A stretch of 64,000 nucleotides of DNA from Trichosporon coremiiforme (GCA_039545355.1 BCJJ01000002.1:1397518-1461517); one strand, 5' to 3'. Positions 1-10,542 are shown, numbered from the stretch's first letter. Notes: generated by a model not told the origin, from the letters alone. Made by a program: numbers and translations.

Positions 1-653
1 GGAGTCGCTACGAGGGCAAAGCTGGAGTCTTGGCCAACATGAAGCTCCATGTATTTGACGAGGACGACACAAACCAGGATCATCCTCTCGTGTCGCACAC
101 GACGAGCTTCCACGGTTCGCTCGGAGCCATGTGCACCGACCTCGTCAGCCAGTACCGCAAGTCTTTGACCGACAGCAAGGCTGCCCGCCAGCTCCCTGCT
201 TTCCTCCAGGCCAGGCGCCTACCAGCCCCTCGTGTCGCCAAGATCACGACCCCCTTCACCGTCGTTTCCCTGGAGAGCTTCGCCTATGGAGCACGGGAAG
301 GCATGACCACAATGACGATGAGTCATATTGTCTTCCGTGAGCTCTGGGGCCAGCGCAGCTGGAAGGAGAAGGGCTGGAGCCAGAGTAACTACGAGCTTGA
401 GGACTCGGACACTACCGGCGACCGCCGCGCCGTTGTCTGGATGCTCCCCTACCGCTCGCTCGCCGAGGCGAAGCGGTGCCGCTTCCTCAAGGGCGATTAC
501 TCGTGCCCTGTGTTTGTGCAGCGCATCGTGCGCGATGAGAACGGCCGTCGCATCCCGCTCCCCCCAGGAACCCGGAACCTGGACGACATTCCTCGGACCA
601 ACTCCGGCGCCGCCAGCGCCGTCCAGTACGCCCCGCCAAGTTCGGAGGCCTAG
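1..653 (+). CDS. 3' end of an unrecognised protein gene (5' end outside window)
   Basis: The reading frame is open from the first base to a TAG at 651-653, so at least 217 C-terminal residues are encoded here; the start lies off the left edge. The protein looks real: even composition, runs such as KLHVFDEDD and FHGSLGAMCTDLVSQYRKSL, and codon use like the other genes. No signal peptide, membrane segment or catalytic motif is visible in this part, and I do not recognise the family. The tail (RIPLPPGTRNLDDIPRT, then Ser/Ala-rich) looks disordered. An in-frame TTG near base 30 is not a likely start because the frame continues upstream. Confidence 0.6.
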   Translation, partial: SRYEGKAGVLANMKLHVFDEDDTNQDHPLVSHTTSFHGSLGAMCTDLVSQYRKSLTDSKAARQLPAFLQARRLPAPRVAKITTPFTVVSLESFAYGAREGMTTMTMSHIVFRELWGQRSWKEKGWSQSNYELEDSDTTGDRRAVVWMLPYRSLAEAKRCRFLKGDYSCPVFVQRIVRDENGRRIPLPPGTRNLDDIPRTNSGAASAVQYAPPSSEA

Positions 654-1609
654 ACCATGCTGCAACGTTTATCATGTACTGTACACATATACTCCTAAAC
701 ATCTGTTACATTATGCATAAGTGATCTGGCATGAGGGTGACCCCCTCGCAGGCTGTGGCGTCTTGGCAGGGTGACGCACCGGATCGCAGGAATCTCGGCT
801 GACGACTCCTCAGAGCACATTACCTGGAACAAGTCATTTGGACAACAGCTCCTGGAACACTGGCTATGCATGCTGCAGCCAGTGGCCAGATCTCGGCGGT
901 GAGTGCGGGGTACTGCATGCATGCCGAGCTCCCAACGAGGTCAGACGAGCGATGCGTCTCGGCGCGTCGAGCTTGTGACGACAGGGGTACTCGGCACGCA
1001 CTCGACGCACACTCGACGCACACTCGACACACAGATGCGACACCCCGACACGGACACCCCTTATCATCGGCAAACTCCAATGAGGCAGGCGCAGATAGCG
1101 GGCATCTTGAAACGCCGACCATGCCGTACCAGCACACATGTGACAGGGCTGGTTTGCATTGAATACTAGTTACGGATTCATATGGAATTTGTGCTTGACT
1201 GCGCTGCAAGGATGAGACGGGATGTGCATAGCCGGCGGCAGTGGCATGCCGAGATCAGGTGGCATCAAATACGGGCCTGTCGATTGTCGAAACATCACAC
1301 ACGCGGAGACTGCTGCAACGAAGCGGCCGGGGTCGACTGAGTCAAACATTGTCAACGCCGTCGGCAATGGGACTGCAGGCCATGCTCGTGGTCGTAGTCT
1401 GCGCCCCATGTTGCAGGGGACCCCTCGCCGGCCCGGAGAGCAGTCGGGCGTTGGGGAATGAACGTGAGGCGCCAGGAATGGCTGACCCGGTCCGGCAGGG
1501 TGAGGAGAAGTCCGATTTCGCCAAGCTACGTCGGAGACAGCAAAATGCCGCAGCTCGTCTCTCGGTCTCACAAGAGCCACTATACTTCCAGGGAAATGAC
1601 GAGCGCGCG

Positions 1610-1612
<3 letters not shown>

Positions 1613-1645
<33 letters not shown>
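1613..1645 (+). repeat. Poly-G run of 33 bases
   Basis: An uninterrupted run of 33 G residues. It can fold as a G-quadruplex on this strand, and its exact length is hard to sequence. A second run lies about 76 bases further on. Confidence 0.95.
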
Positions 1646-1648
<3 letters not shown>

Positions 1649-1721
1649 AGACAGAGTCAGAGCCTCGACGATCAAGTCCTCCCTGGTCAAAGCGCGGCCA
1701 TCATAGGAGGGAATCTCAATA

Positions 1722-1745
1722 GGGGGGGGGGGGGGGGGGGGGGGG
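1722..1745 (+). repeat. Poly-G run of 24 bases
   Basis: Second uninterrupted G homopolymer, same strand as the first. The stretch between the two runs is ordinary sequence, so they are separate tracts and not one degenerated one. Confidence 0.95.
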
Positions 1746-3456
1746 AGAGCTACGAGAGACGGCACGGTGCCATGCAGCCGATACTCCGAGGTGGTATCTG
1801 ACCCCGCTGATCTGTCATCACACTGTCGAAGGAAAATGTTCTGTTTGGCTAGCTGGAGAGAAACGCTGTCTCCTCACCCTCAACGGTTTCGCCTCTTGGC
1901 GCATTACCGAAGCGAACTGGTCACTGGATGTGCCGGAAGTGGCAACTGTAGGGATCACAGTGACCAACACTGAAGGCAGCACTTTGGTAAGAGAGTTAAA
2001 CAGTACGTGAAATTGTTGAAAGGGAAACGATTGACATATAGCAGCAGAGAGCGCTCTTACTTGGATGAAGTATGGAAGGTCCTTCTTGCCTGAGACAGAA
2101 GATGCTTATGTTTCGGATGTGAAGTGTCCAAGTTCGAACTTTGTAGACTGCCATGAGAACGACTTGTCGCTCAGCTCCCCAACGACAACTGTGCAGAAAA
2201 CCTGCAAGCATGTGCCCATTTCATAAGCCGCTGAACACTCCCATACAACCCCCGTACACATCTGACTTGATAGCTGCTCTCTAAGTGAAGGCAGTCATGC
2301 ATTCCTCGAACTGATTTGAAGTTCACCGTGCAGTCCGTTGGATTATTAGAATTGCAGGGATTTGTCTGCCGTGGTGCAAGACAGCGCAAGTCACCACCCG
2401 TTGAGGGTCTCTTCATCTCAGCATTTCCGGGTAGCACTCCAGTCGAAGCGTATGTACAGGATCGTGTTCTCCCCTCAGTTGCTTCCTGGAAGCCTTGACG
2501 GTCTCGGTCTGACCCTCATTGCGATACAGACCGCGCGCTGGGTCTCTTAAGGAGCCGAGTTCTGACGGACTTGCAACAAACCCTTTATGCTGTACTCACA
2601 CTCAACTTACCGATTCGTGCAAAAGCTTCTGGACATGTCGATGTTGCGCTGCACATGCGCTCGCAAACACATACAGCATGCATGCACAGTGGTTTACAGC
2701 AGTCATGCACATTCACGGCCCTCTCGGAATCCAGGGGAAGCTGTCAGTTGTCGAAAGAACCGTGTAGTGGTTGCGAAACCATACCCTTGCCCGCGCTTGT
2801 GCTATGGTGTCAGCACCGTTTAACCCCTGCCTCCCCTAAGCGGACACAGGAATTTGCGATGACGCGCAGCGCTTCACTCTCATAAGCGCTTCGGTGTTCC
2901 CTTCTCGTTTCCTCTTTGATGCTTGCCCCACCTTTTGCCTGCTCCTGCCACGCCCCAATGTCATCAGCGCTTGGCAGTATCTGCGATGGGGTCATCGTAT
3001 CGAGTCGGTCAATTGGCCAAGTGCTGCTCTTGTTACATCTCGGGTCTCGCTTTGAAACCCGCATGGGCCGGAGGCCGTTTGAACCCGCATCTCCGTTGAG
3101 TGATACCAAGGGATCACGTCACAATGCTGTACCCGTTTCAACATCGCCCACCGTAATGACCATGTTCTGCCGTGCTGAGAGCAATAGACACAGCAGCTCT
3201 GGATCGCACCACTCACCTTGTAACACTTCTCTGACAGGTGCATGAAACCGCGCGGCGAACGGTCAGCGACTATGTTTCGACAAGGCCGTGCTTGCCCAGC
3301 CCCCAAGTGGAGAGCTTACTATGAGTGATCCGCACCATCTCTGACCGCCATGGCTATGAAGTTTGATCCCAGCGCCAGAACCTTGGGGGTTTGGTCGTGC
3401 TGACCTAGAGCGCGAAGTTGCTGCCTCGGTCAATCGATGCGAGATCGAGCACCGAG

Positions 3457-3463
3457 TATATAA
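3457..3463 (+). promoter_or_regulatory. TATA box of the Kex2-repeat protein gene
   Basis: TATATAA lies 218 bases upstream of the ATG at 3681. It is followed by a pyrimidine-rich stretch and a 5'-UTR intron with GTGAGT at 3610 and CAG ending at 3663, containing a GCTGAC branch site. A clear TATA box plus a leader intron suggests a strongly expressed, regulated gene, unlike the TATA-less housekeeping genes nearby. Confidence 0.7.
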
Positions 3464-3680
3464 GGAGGGCGACGATGTCGGCTTTCAAACCATCAACAAG
3501 CACCGAGTCTCGCTTCTCAAGCCCGCCTCAGCATTCGATCTCTGTAGCACTACAACTGTAGCCACTAGCACTACCAACTCTTCACACTCTTTTTACAATC
3601 AACTTTACAGTGAGTGCCCTCTCTCATCCGTGCGAACGCGACTTTTTGTGTGCTGACGATCAGACACACTCCTTTTCACA

Positions 3681-6029
3681 ATGCAGCTCCACAAGCTTCT
3701 TCCTCTCATCGTGTACCTCGGTACCGCTACCGCGGCACCCCTTGGCGGGAACGACTCCGACGCTGGCGCCGGTTTCGCCTCTGGTGAGGACTCGGGTCTT
3801 GAGGCTCTCCGCAACGCCAAGATCTTCGGTGGGCCCGATATCGTCATGAAGGGTCCCATTCTTCCCAAGAGGGGCGCGGCCAAGTCCGACGATGATGATG
3901 ACTGCGATCACGACGACCAGGCCGAGGACGGTAAGAACTGGAACGAGGAGCGAGCGCTCGACGACATGTCCATCGGTCTCATGGAGCGCGGCAGCAGCAG
4001 CGGCGGTAGCACCCCCAGCAGGTGGTCCCAGGCTGCAACCGCTATTGGCAGTTTCGGCTCCGCCATCGGCGGCATCGGCGCTTTCGGTAACTTCATCAAC
4101 GACCTCATTCACAAGGACAAGCGTGACCTAAACGATGCTGGTAACTATGTGCTCACCGAGGAGGATGAGGACCAGCTCAAGACCCTCTATGGACGCGATC
4201 TCACTCATGAAGAGCGTGCCAATTGGCGCGGCATTGTTTCCGGCATCGGCGCCGCCGGCACCGCTCTCGGAGGCATCGCCGGTATCAGCGGTCTCGCCAA
4301 TCAGCTCTTCAGCCATGGCCAGGAGAGTGAGCACCAGAACGGCAAGCGGGACTTCGTCACTGAGCTGTCGCCCGAGATCCAGGACCAGCTCAAGGCTCTC
4401 TACGGCAGGGACCTCACGCTCGAAGAGCGCAAGTTGAACTGGCCCAAGGTTCTCGGCTGGGGAGGCATCGTCAGCAGCCTCCTGCCCCTCTTTGGCGGTG
4501 GCCAGAAAGAGCAGGGCCACCAGCAGCAGGGTCAACAGCAGGAAGGCCAGCAACAGGACGGCCAGCAACAGGAAGGCCAGCAGCAGAACGGCAAGCGCGA
4601 CTTCCAGGTCAGTGAACTCTCGCCCGAGATCCAGGATCTTAAGACTCTCTACGGGCGGGACATGACCCTGGAGGAGCGCAAGATCGGCTTGGGCAATATT
4701 CTCGGGATTGTAGGTGGCATCGGCAGCATCCTGCCCTTCTTGGATGGCGACCGCGGCGGCCGTGGCGGCAACGTGAAGCCAGAGAATGGAAAGCGCGACT
4801 ACCAGGTAACCGAACTGTCGCCTGAGATTGAGAGCCAGCTCAAGTCTCTGTACGGACGGGACCTTGTCCTTGAAGAGCGCAAACTCGGCGGCATTCTGGG
4901 CATCCTCGGCTCCCTCTTGAGTCTCGGTGGTGACATTAGGAGCTCTAAGCGGGACATCCAGGATGAGCTCTCGCCCGAGATGGAGGACCAGCTTAAGACT
5001 CTCTTTGGCCGGGACCTCACCGTCGAAGAGCGCGGTCTCGGTGGCCTTCTGAAGTCCTTCGGCCACCTCTCCAGCATCATTGGACTAGCCGGTAATGACA
5101 ACGACAAGCGGGACTTCCAGACCGAGCTTTTGCCCGAGATCGAGAACCAGCTTAAGACTCTCTTTGGTCGCGACCTTAGTCTCGAAGAGCGCAAGCTCAG
5201 CGGCCTCTTGAACTTCATCCCGGCGATCGCCAGTATCCTGGGGATCAGGGGGGATGGGGAGGCCAAGCGACGCTTCCAAGACGCTGGACTCTCGCCCGAG
5301 GTTGAGAATCAGCTGAAGACTCTTTTTGGCCGAGACCTCATCCTCGAGGAGCGTGGCAAGTGGACTACCGCTGCTAACTGGCTCGGCGCTGCTGGCATGG
5401 TCAGCAGTCTCATCGGCAGCGTCCTTCCTATGCTCCAGCACAATAACGACGATAAGCAGCAGAACGCCGCTCGCGACCTTCAGGGCACTGAACTCTCGAC
5501 CGAGGTTGAGGAACAGCTTACAACCCTTTTTGGCCGAGAGCTCTCCTTCGAGGAGCGCAGCAAGTGGGCTCGCCCCGGCGTCCCCGTGAGCGTGCTTCCG
5601 CATCTGATTAATCTCTTCCCTGTGAGCAGCTACGGGCAGCAGAATGCTGCTCGTGGCCTCAATGAGAGGGCCAAGTGGGCGGACCTCAAGAACATTGGCT
5701 CCTTTGGGTGGAACACTTACCGTGCGGCCGATCAACTCTTCCCCGACGCTTTCGAGGACGCGAAGGACAAAGTGAAACACCTGTTCTCCCGCGACACTCT
5801 GGAGGATGAAGCCCTGGCTGACCTGGCACGCCTCAATCTGCAGGAGAGGAAGTTTGGCTGGCCAAAGATGGACGACATGCTCAAGGTCGGCGGACTAGCA
5901 CCCGAAATTCGGCCAGTGTTCTGGGACCCAGAGTACAAGAACGGCAAGGAGAACCGGAACCAGCAGAAGCAGGTGAAGCGTGGCTACTGGGAGGGTCTGC
6001 AGGATTGGGAGAAGGAGCTTGCTGAGTAG
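3681..6029 (+). CDS. Secreted Kex2-processed repeat polyprotein (KEP-type)
   Basis: Single-exon 782-residue protein with an N-terminal signal peptide (MQLHKLLPLIVYLGTATAAP). After an acidic spacer come about eight units. Each starts at a dibasic KR followed by D or R (KRDF, KRDY, KRDI, KRRF), then ELSPEIEDQLKTLFGRDL-like sequence, an LEERK box, and a Gly-rich hydrophobic segment such as GGILGILGSLLSLGG. Unit 2 ends in Gln-rich tandem QQQEGQQQDG repeats. In the last units KR has become AR, so those sites look lost. Known biology: fungal proteins of this layout are cut by the Golgi protease Kex2 and released as peptides, as in surface repellent-type and peptide-effector polyproteins. The role of these peptides is unknown. 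No UstYa/DUF3328-type modifying enzyme is adjacent, so a cyclised RiPP product is not supported. A minus-strand frame across the gene is a codon-bias shadow. Confidence 0.8.
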   Translation: MQLHKLLPLIVYLGTATAAPLGGNDSDAGAGFASGEDSGLEALRNAKIFGGPDIVMKGPILPKRGAAKSDDDDDCDHDDQAEDGKNWNEERALDDMSIGLMERGSSSGGSTPSRWSQAATAIGSFGSAIGGIGAFGNFINDLIHKDKRDLNDAGNYVLTEEDEDQLKTLYGRDLTHEERANWRGIVSGIGAAGTALGGIAGISGLANQLFSHGQESEHQNGKRDFVTELSPEIQDQLKALYGRDLTLEERKLNWPKVLGWGGIVSSLLPLFGGGQKEQGHQQQGQQQEGQQQDGQQQEGQQQNGKRDFQVSELSPEIQDLKTLYGRDMTLEERKIGLGNILGIVGGIGSILPFLDGDRGGRGGNVKPENGKRDYQVTELSPEIESQLKSLYGRDLVLEERKLGGILGILGSLLSLGGDIRSSKRDIQDELSPEMEDQLKTLFGRDLTVEERGLGGLLKSFGHLSSIIGLAGNDNDKRDFQTELLPEIENQLKTLFGRDLSLEERKLSGLLNFIPAIASILGIRGDGEAKRRFQDAGLSPEVENQLKTLFGRDLILEERGKWTTAANWLGAAGMVSSLIGSVLPMLQHNNDDKQQNAARDLQGTELSTEVEEQLTTLFGRELSFEERSKWARPGVPVSVLPHLINLFPVSSYGQQNAARGLNERAKWADLKNIGSFGWNTYRAADQLFPDAFEDAKDKVKHLFSRDTLEDEALADLARLNLQERKFGWPKMDDMLKVGGLAPEIRPVFWDPEYKNGKENRNQQKQVKRGYWEGLQDWEKELAE
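4115..5655 (+). repeat. Diverged coding repeats between Kex2 sites
   Basis: Eight imperfect units of roughly 50-85 codons, all in frame. Invariant core: LxTL(Y/F)GRDL followed by EER. The spacer and hydrophobic tail vary in length and sequence. Variation is greatest in the tails and least in the GRDL/EER core, which suggests the core is what is conserved. The last two units have AR in place of KR. Confidence 0.85.
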
Positions 6030-6585
6030 CTGCGAGCTGGCCGTGCTGCTCTCGCTTAGGAGAACATGGAGAAGCGCCTCCTCGGAGCTCTCCCTCTCGC
6101 GCTCCCCTAACCGACAAGGCTTTCTCTGAAGCCTTATCCAAAGCTCATGGGTTGAGGAGTTCCTTGGATGCTCTCAGTGCTGAGCGCCTCCGTAGCTTGT
6201 AAACCGAAAGCAATGTATCGAATAGCAAATGAAAATCTACAACCCTCCTCCTCTTATTACTAACTCACCACTCCGTACGTCCTTGGGCCAGTCACTATTG
6301 TCAAAAGCCTCACACATCCGCTTTCTCCTCTGTTAGTGAGTACTTACGTGCCTTGGGTAAAGCTATTCGCATGCAGAGCTGACATAAAGTAATAGCATCG
6401 GGGAAGACCCTTTGGTCACCGGTAGAAGTTCGGTTGTCACTTATAGCCTGTCAAGCACTGTAGATGGACAGTCCGCCACCTGGATCCAAATAACCGTGCC
6501 TGAAGCCGCGCGTCGCTGACGTCTTGGTTGCATCAATTTCGATCTCACTACCTTCCTGGATTTCGACATCAGATCATCACCAGCC
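6030..6585. other. Intergenic: 3' UTR of the repeat gene and promoter of the next
   Basis: No gene seen. The sequence right after the stop at 6029 still resembles coding DNA (GAGAACATGGAGAAGCG), perhaps the remnant of a further repeat-protein tail. The rest is AT-richer non-coding DNA. Confidence 0.5.
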
Positions 6586-7452
6586 ATGTTTGACCCGACC
6601 TCGACTGTCTCAGCGCCGCCGCCGCGATACTTGCTTGAGTCCGACAGTTCCGACGAGGAAGGTCAGGGGCAGTACGGTGTCGAGGGCGTGCGTGCACCGA
6701 AGCTGCGCGTGTCGGCCCCGGAGATCTCGCTGCGCGCGCTCGGCGAGTTTAAGTCCCCGCTGCAAGTTCAGAGCGCCATTGTCGGCGTGGGTCAGGCGGG
6801 AAGCTACCTTCTCAGGAACACGGGCGGGCGAGCGAAGCCCCTATTCATTGTGGAGGCAGAGGGAGATCGTCTAGGCACCGCTGTCCAGCTCGAGGGCGGC
6901 GAGCTGCTTGTCGCCGTGAAGGACGGGAAGGACTGGGACGTCGTGCGCAAGCTCCTCGACAACGTGCAGGCTGCTAAGTGGTGAGTGTGGAGTTTGAACA
7001 GCAAGACGGTGACTATTGTTAAGCTAACCTCAGGACGATCGTGTCGACGTACCTCCCCGCGCTGTACATTCCGGAGGATGGTGAAGAAGTCAACCAGCCA
7101 ACTGTGCGTGCGCTGCCGCCGGCTGAGGGCATCGCCAGCTACAAGGCGCCGAACTATGTGACTGGCATTGCGGGTGCCTTCCTTTCTCTGGTACGTACAT
7201 CTGCTTACCACCTATTAGTGTGAGCTACAAACTGACACCCAGGCTGCTCATCCAGCTTCGAAACTCGATGTGTCTTTGCGTCTCTTCCCCCTCCCCCTCA
7301 GCGGCCTTCCGAGAATAGCCCTTTCAACGCTTCCGATCAAGATTACGCGGCCACTGTGGACGGAGGCCGATGACGAGCCTTTCCTCGCGCCCGGCATGGG
7401 CAAGCGTCCGACCGAGACGCGGCAGGAAGACACTGGCGGCATGTACATGTAG
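6586..7452 (+). CDS. PBA1: Proteasome assembly chaperone 1-like protein
   Basis: Three exons: join(6586..6980, 7034..7190, 7243..7452), 253 residues. Introns are GTGAGT...CTCAG and GTACGT...CCCAG with CTAAC/CTGAC branch sites. The protein opens with a Ser/Asp/Glu acidic patch (SDSSDEE), then alternating beta and Gly-rich sequence (IVGVGQAGSYLLRN, PKLRVSAPE), and ends in GGMYM. The last three residues fit the HbYX motif (hydrophobic-Tyr-any) that Pba1/PAC1 uses to dock on the 20S alpha ring. Length (about 250) and overall pattern agree with Pba1, but the assignment rests mostly on the tail and layout, as this family diverges fast. It would act with Pba2 in alpha-ring assembly. Confidence 0.55.
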
Positions 7453-7559
7453 AAGATGAGGACGGAGGAGAGATACACTACACAGCAGCAGTGCGCAGCA
7501 GTAGTCATGTGGATATCTAACACTAAATAATGCATGGTATATGTGACAACACGACTACA

Positions 7560-8075
7560 CTAGAGCTCCTCGACGGCATCGCGGGGACGGTAGACGCCGC
7601 CCCGCGACTCGATCGCGTCGATAACATCCTGCGGCGGCCGGCCCGTGACGCGGACGGCGTACAGCCCTCGCTTCTTCTTGTCTGTGAAGTCAGTTATACG
7701 CTCAACCCCAAAGCTTTGGCTCAACAGAGGTTGTTAGGACCGCATGAGAAGGCAACATCTGCCGGCTTATGGGCAGCTGCAGTCGCCTGGCGGTTACGTT
7801 TCGGTGCCCCAACCACGCCCTAGGAGCGGACGACAACTGTCCTACTCACCAATACGCTGCCACCTCGCGACCCAGCTCTCCTCCGGCTCCATCATGGCGA
7901 TCATGCCGTCGTAGATCGTCGACGTGCACTCGACGACGCGCTCGGCGCTGCCGCGCATGTCCATGACCTCCTCGCAGTTCGGGCATCCGTAGTCGACAAA
8001 GTCCTTTTGCGACTGCAGAATCGAGCACACAAGGCATGCACGGAGCTGCGGCTGGCGGGCTCCCTTGGGCGGCAT
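7560..8075 (-). CDS. SPT4: Transcription elongation factor Spt4
   Basis: Two exons: complement(join(7560..7681, 7850..8075)), 115 residues. Exon 1 holds the four-Cys zinc finger (CLVC...CPNC), then VVECTSTIYDGMIAMMEPEE and SWVARWQRI, hallmark Spt4 sequence. Exon 2 adds DKKKRGLYAVRVTGRPP and ends in YRPRDAVEEL. Length matches the family (about 100-120). Spt4 pairs with the NGN domain of Spt5 in DSIF, keeping RNA polymerase II processive. The intron starts GTGAGT and ends CACAG with a CTGAC branch. The gene is divergent from SNU66. Confidence 0.95.
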
Positions 8076-8475
8076 GACTGGTTGGGTGGGGAACGGAAGG
8101 CGGAAGGTGTGATGGAGGAAGGTGAGGTTATGTGCCGCTTAATCGAGGTGAGGGAACAAAAGTGGAGCTGGATGCTCAATTGTCGGTAGCTCAATGCCTG
8201 AGGTTACCTTAGGTGTCGATGGGCGAGATGAAGACGGGTTTCAAATGTAGTGTTGCAAGCACGAAGTAGCCTCGAGATGACGATCACAGGTTTATTGTGA
8301 GGCTGTAGGTTGATGGTGGAGGGCGATGTGGAAGCTGTAGGCGCGCGATACGTGAGGTGCCTCCTCGCACGCCTACCGGTGATTTTGCCACCCAACGTCT
8401 CGAACTCATCTTGGCCACTGACACTTCGATCACGTATCTTGAGAACAACGCATCCTACCTCAAAACGCATCCAAA
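8076..8475. promoter_or_regulatory. Divergent promoter between SPT4 and SNU66
   Basis: 400 bases between two divergent starts. No TATA box is obvious. Nothing else recognisable is seen. Confidence 0.5.
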
Positions 8476-10542
8476 ATGGCGTCCGAGTCAACACCGCAAG
8501 ACTCGCTCTCGCTCGAGGAGACGAACAAGGTGCGCATCTCGCTCGGCCTGAAGCCGATAGGCGCCGAGCCCGAAGACGGCGAGCCGGAGGAGGAAGACCA
8601 GGACGCGATTGCCGAGCGCAACTTCTCCGAGCGCGTGAGGGAGGAGAAGCGGCAGCGCGCCGAGAACGAGATTAAGGAGCGGATAGAAAAGTACGTGATT
8701 CTGAATGTTGCTGTAGCTGACCCCCACAGGCAGAAGAACCAACGTGCGCTGCACGCGAAGCTCAAGGGTTCGACGCTCGGCGATGCGGGCAAGGACGACC
8801 TCGATGCCAAGTCGTGGGCGAAGAAGCTGAAGAAACGCTCGGCGAAGCGGGAAGCCGAGCTCGCTGCTCGGCGGGCGAAGGAGATGGCCGAGGCGGACGC
8901 GGCGGCGTACGACGAACGGGATCTTGTCGGTCTCCGCGTAGCGCACGACACGGACGATCTCGTCGAGGGCGAGGATGTCGTGCTGACCTTGCGTGATGCA
9001 CGCGTTCTTGACGGGGAAGAGGACGAGCTGCAGGATGTAACCCTTGCGGACCGGGAAGCCGATGCTGCGAGGGCGGAGCGCGCCCGCCGCGCCAAGGCGC
9101 AGTACACCGGCTACGACGATGAGGAGTTCACAACGGGTCGGATCGGGAAGAAGGCCGAGGTGCTCGCGAAGTACGACGACGGGTTCAGTGCCGACACGGC
9201 GCGCACCGAGGGTTTCCGCCTCGGAGAAGCTCCCCCGCCAAAGGTCGTCGTCGAGGAGGACGAGGACATGGGCCGCGCGCCCGACAGCAAGGTCAAGCTG
9301 TCACTCGACTTTGCGCAGGACTGGGAGGTCGATGACTACATGCGCGAGGGCGACAAGGGCTTCAAGGTGAAGAAGCGCAAGGTCAAGCGCAAGACGAGGC
9401 AGCGCGAGGTCGACCCCGAGGACGAGGCGGCGATGGACGTCGAGCCGACGTTTGAGCGCCGGCGTGTCGAGGAGGCGCCGGACAATCTCGTCGACGACGA
9501 CGATCTGCAAGCAGCACTGGCGCGGAGCCGACGCGCGAACAACAAGAAGAAGCGCGTGCGCCCCGAGGACCTGGCCGAGCGCATCAAGGCGGAGCGCGAG
9601 ACCGCCGAGCCCGAGAAGGAAAACGAGGACGAGGACGACGGACGCATCACGTTTGACGAGACGAGCGAGTTTGTGCGCAACGTGACTGCTGAGGGGAAAA
9701 TTGGGCGCAGCAAGAGCGCGACGGGCACGCCTGCTCCCGCCACCGCCGCCGCGTCCGAGGAGCCGGAAGTGGCCAAGCCGCAAGTCATCCAGATCGAGCG
9801 GGTGGAGGGCATCGAGGACGCGGACATGACGGACGAGGAGGACGGAGACGACGAGCTCGCCGAGATGGCAGCTCGTGAGGGCCTCTCGCTTGCAGAGTAC
9901 CGGCAGAAGATCGACGCGCAGATGGCCGAGATGTCCCAGCTCGGTGCCGAGGACGCGCCTCCGACCGAGGAGCCGAAGATCACACAGGGTATGGCTGGTG
10001 CGCTGGCGCTTCTGCGCAACCAGGGCAGTCTGGAGAAGAAGGACGCGGCGACGCTCGAGGCGGAGAAGCGCAAGGAGCGGCTGCAGAAGCAGCACGATCT
10101 GTGGCTGGCCGACCACAAGCGGCGCCTGGCGCGGGAGGAGATGGAGAAGCTCGCTGCGCGCGGCACGGCGTACCAGAAGGACCAGGCGCAGCGCGAGTAC
10201 GAGAACAGGCAGCGCGAGATGGCCGAGGCCAAGGCGGCGCTGGAGGAGTTCAAGCACTACAAGCCCGAGTTCGAGCTCAAATACCATGACGAGTTTGGGC
10301 GCGAAATGACGCCCAAGGAGGCGTGGAAGTCGCTCTCGCACCGCTTCCACGGCAAGACGAGTGGTCGCATGAAGACGGAGAAGAGGCTAAAGAAGATCGA
10401 GGAGGAGCGAAAGGCTAAGGCCATGCTCGCGGGCGACACGCCGCTCGGCATGGGCGCTGCATTCCAGAAGAGACAGGAGAAGACGGGCCAAGCCCACATG
10501 GTGCTCTCGGTCGGAAACAGAGGCAGCGTGCAGAAGAAGTAG
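8476..10542 (+). CDS. SNU66: U4/U6.U5 tri-snRNP protein Snu66 / SART1
   Basis: Two exons: join(8476..8690, 8730..10542), 675 residues. The 39-nt intron (GTACGT...CCACAG, GCTGAC branch) is a multiple of three and has no stop, so the gene also reads straight through; splicing gives ERIEKQKNQRALHAKLKG, which fits the family. The SART-1 signature follows: LVGLRVAHDTDDLVEGEDVV, then LTLRDARVLDGEEDELQDV, later LAKYDD and FRLGEAPPP. The C-terminal part has KPEFELKYHDEFGREMTPKE and SHRFHGKTSGRMKTEKRLKK, typical of Snu66 ends. Much of the rest is charged and helical. The protein is part of the tri-snRNP, needed for B-complex formation. Confidence 0.93.
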   Translation: MASESTPQDSLSLEETNKVRISLGLKPIGAEPEDGEPEEEDQDAIAERNFSERVREEKRQRAENEIKERIEKYVILNVAVADPHRQKNQRALHAKLKGSTLGDAGKDDLDAKSWAKKLKKRSAKREAELAARRAKEMAEADAAAYDERDLVGLRVAHDTDDLVEGEDVVLTLRDARVLDGEEDELQDVTLADREADAARAERARRAKAQYTGYDDEEFTTGRIGKKAEVLAKYDDGFSADTARTEGFRLGEAPPPKVVVEEDEDMGRAPDSKVKLSLDFAQDWEVDDYMREGDKGFKVKKRKVKRKTRQREVDPEDEAAMDVEPTFERRRVEEAPDNLVDDDDLQAALARSRRANNKKKRVRPEDLAERIKAERETAEPEKENEDEDDGRITFDETSEFVRNVTAEGKIGRSKSATGTPAPATAAASEEPEVAKPQVIQIERVEGIEDADMTDEEDGDDELAEMAAREGLSLAEYRQKIDAQMAEMSQLGAEDAPPTEEPKITQGMAGALALLRNQGSLEKKDAATLEAEKRKERLQKQHDLWLADHKRRLAREEMEKLAARGTAYQKDQAQREYENRQREMAEAKAALEEFKHYKPEFELKYHDEFGREMTPKEAWKSLSHRFHGKTSGRMKTEKRLKKIEEERKAKAMLAGDTPLGMGAAFQKRQEKTGQAHMVLSVGNRGSVQKK

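Larger units (their letters stand above)
654..3453. other. Intergenic region without a supported gene
   Basis: About 2.8 kb separate the first gene from the Kex2-repeat gene. Open frames here are short, overlap each other on both strands and show no family resemblance. The region holds two very long G homopolymers (annotated separately) and a short direct repeat of an ACTCGACGCAC-like unit near 1005-1035. Its right end is the promoter of the gene at 3681. Confidence 0.6.

Noticed and set aside
3050..3110. tRNA gene on the minus strand (GGTTCAAAC resembles a B box)
   Set aside because: The flanking bases do not form the T stem and no A box lies at the right distance. No tRNA was found in the window.
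3681..6029. Ustiloxin/dikaritin-type RiPP precursor
   Set aside because: KR-bounded repeats fit superficially, but the units are long (50-85 residues) and diverged, and no UstYa/DUF3328, tyrosinase or peptidase gene is adjacent.
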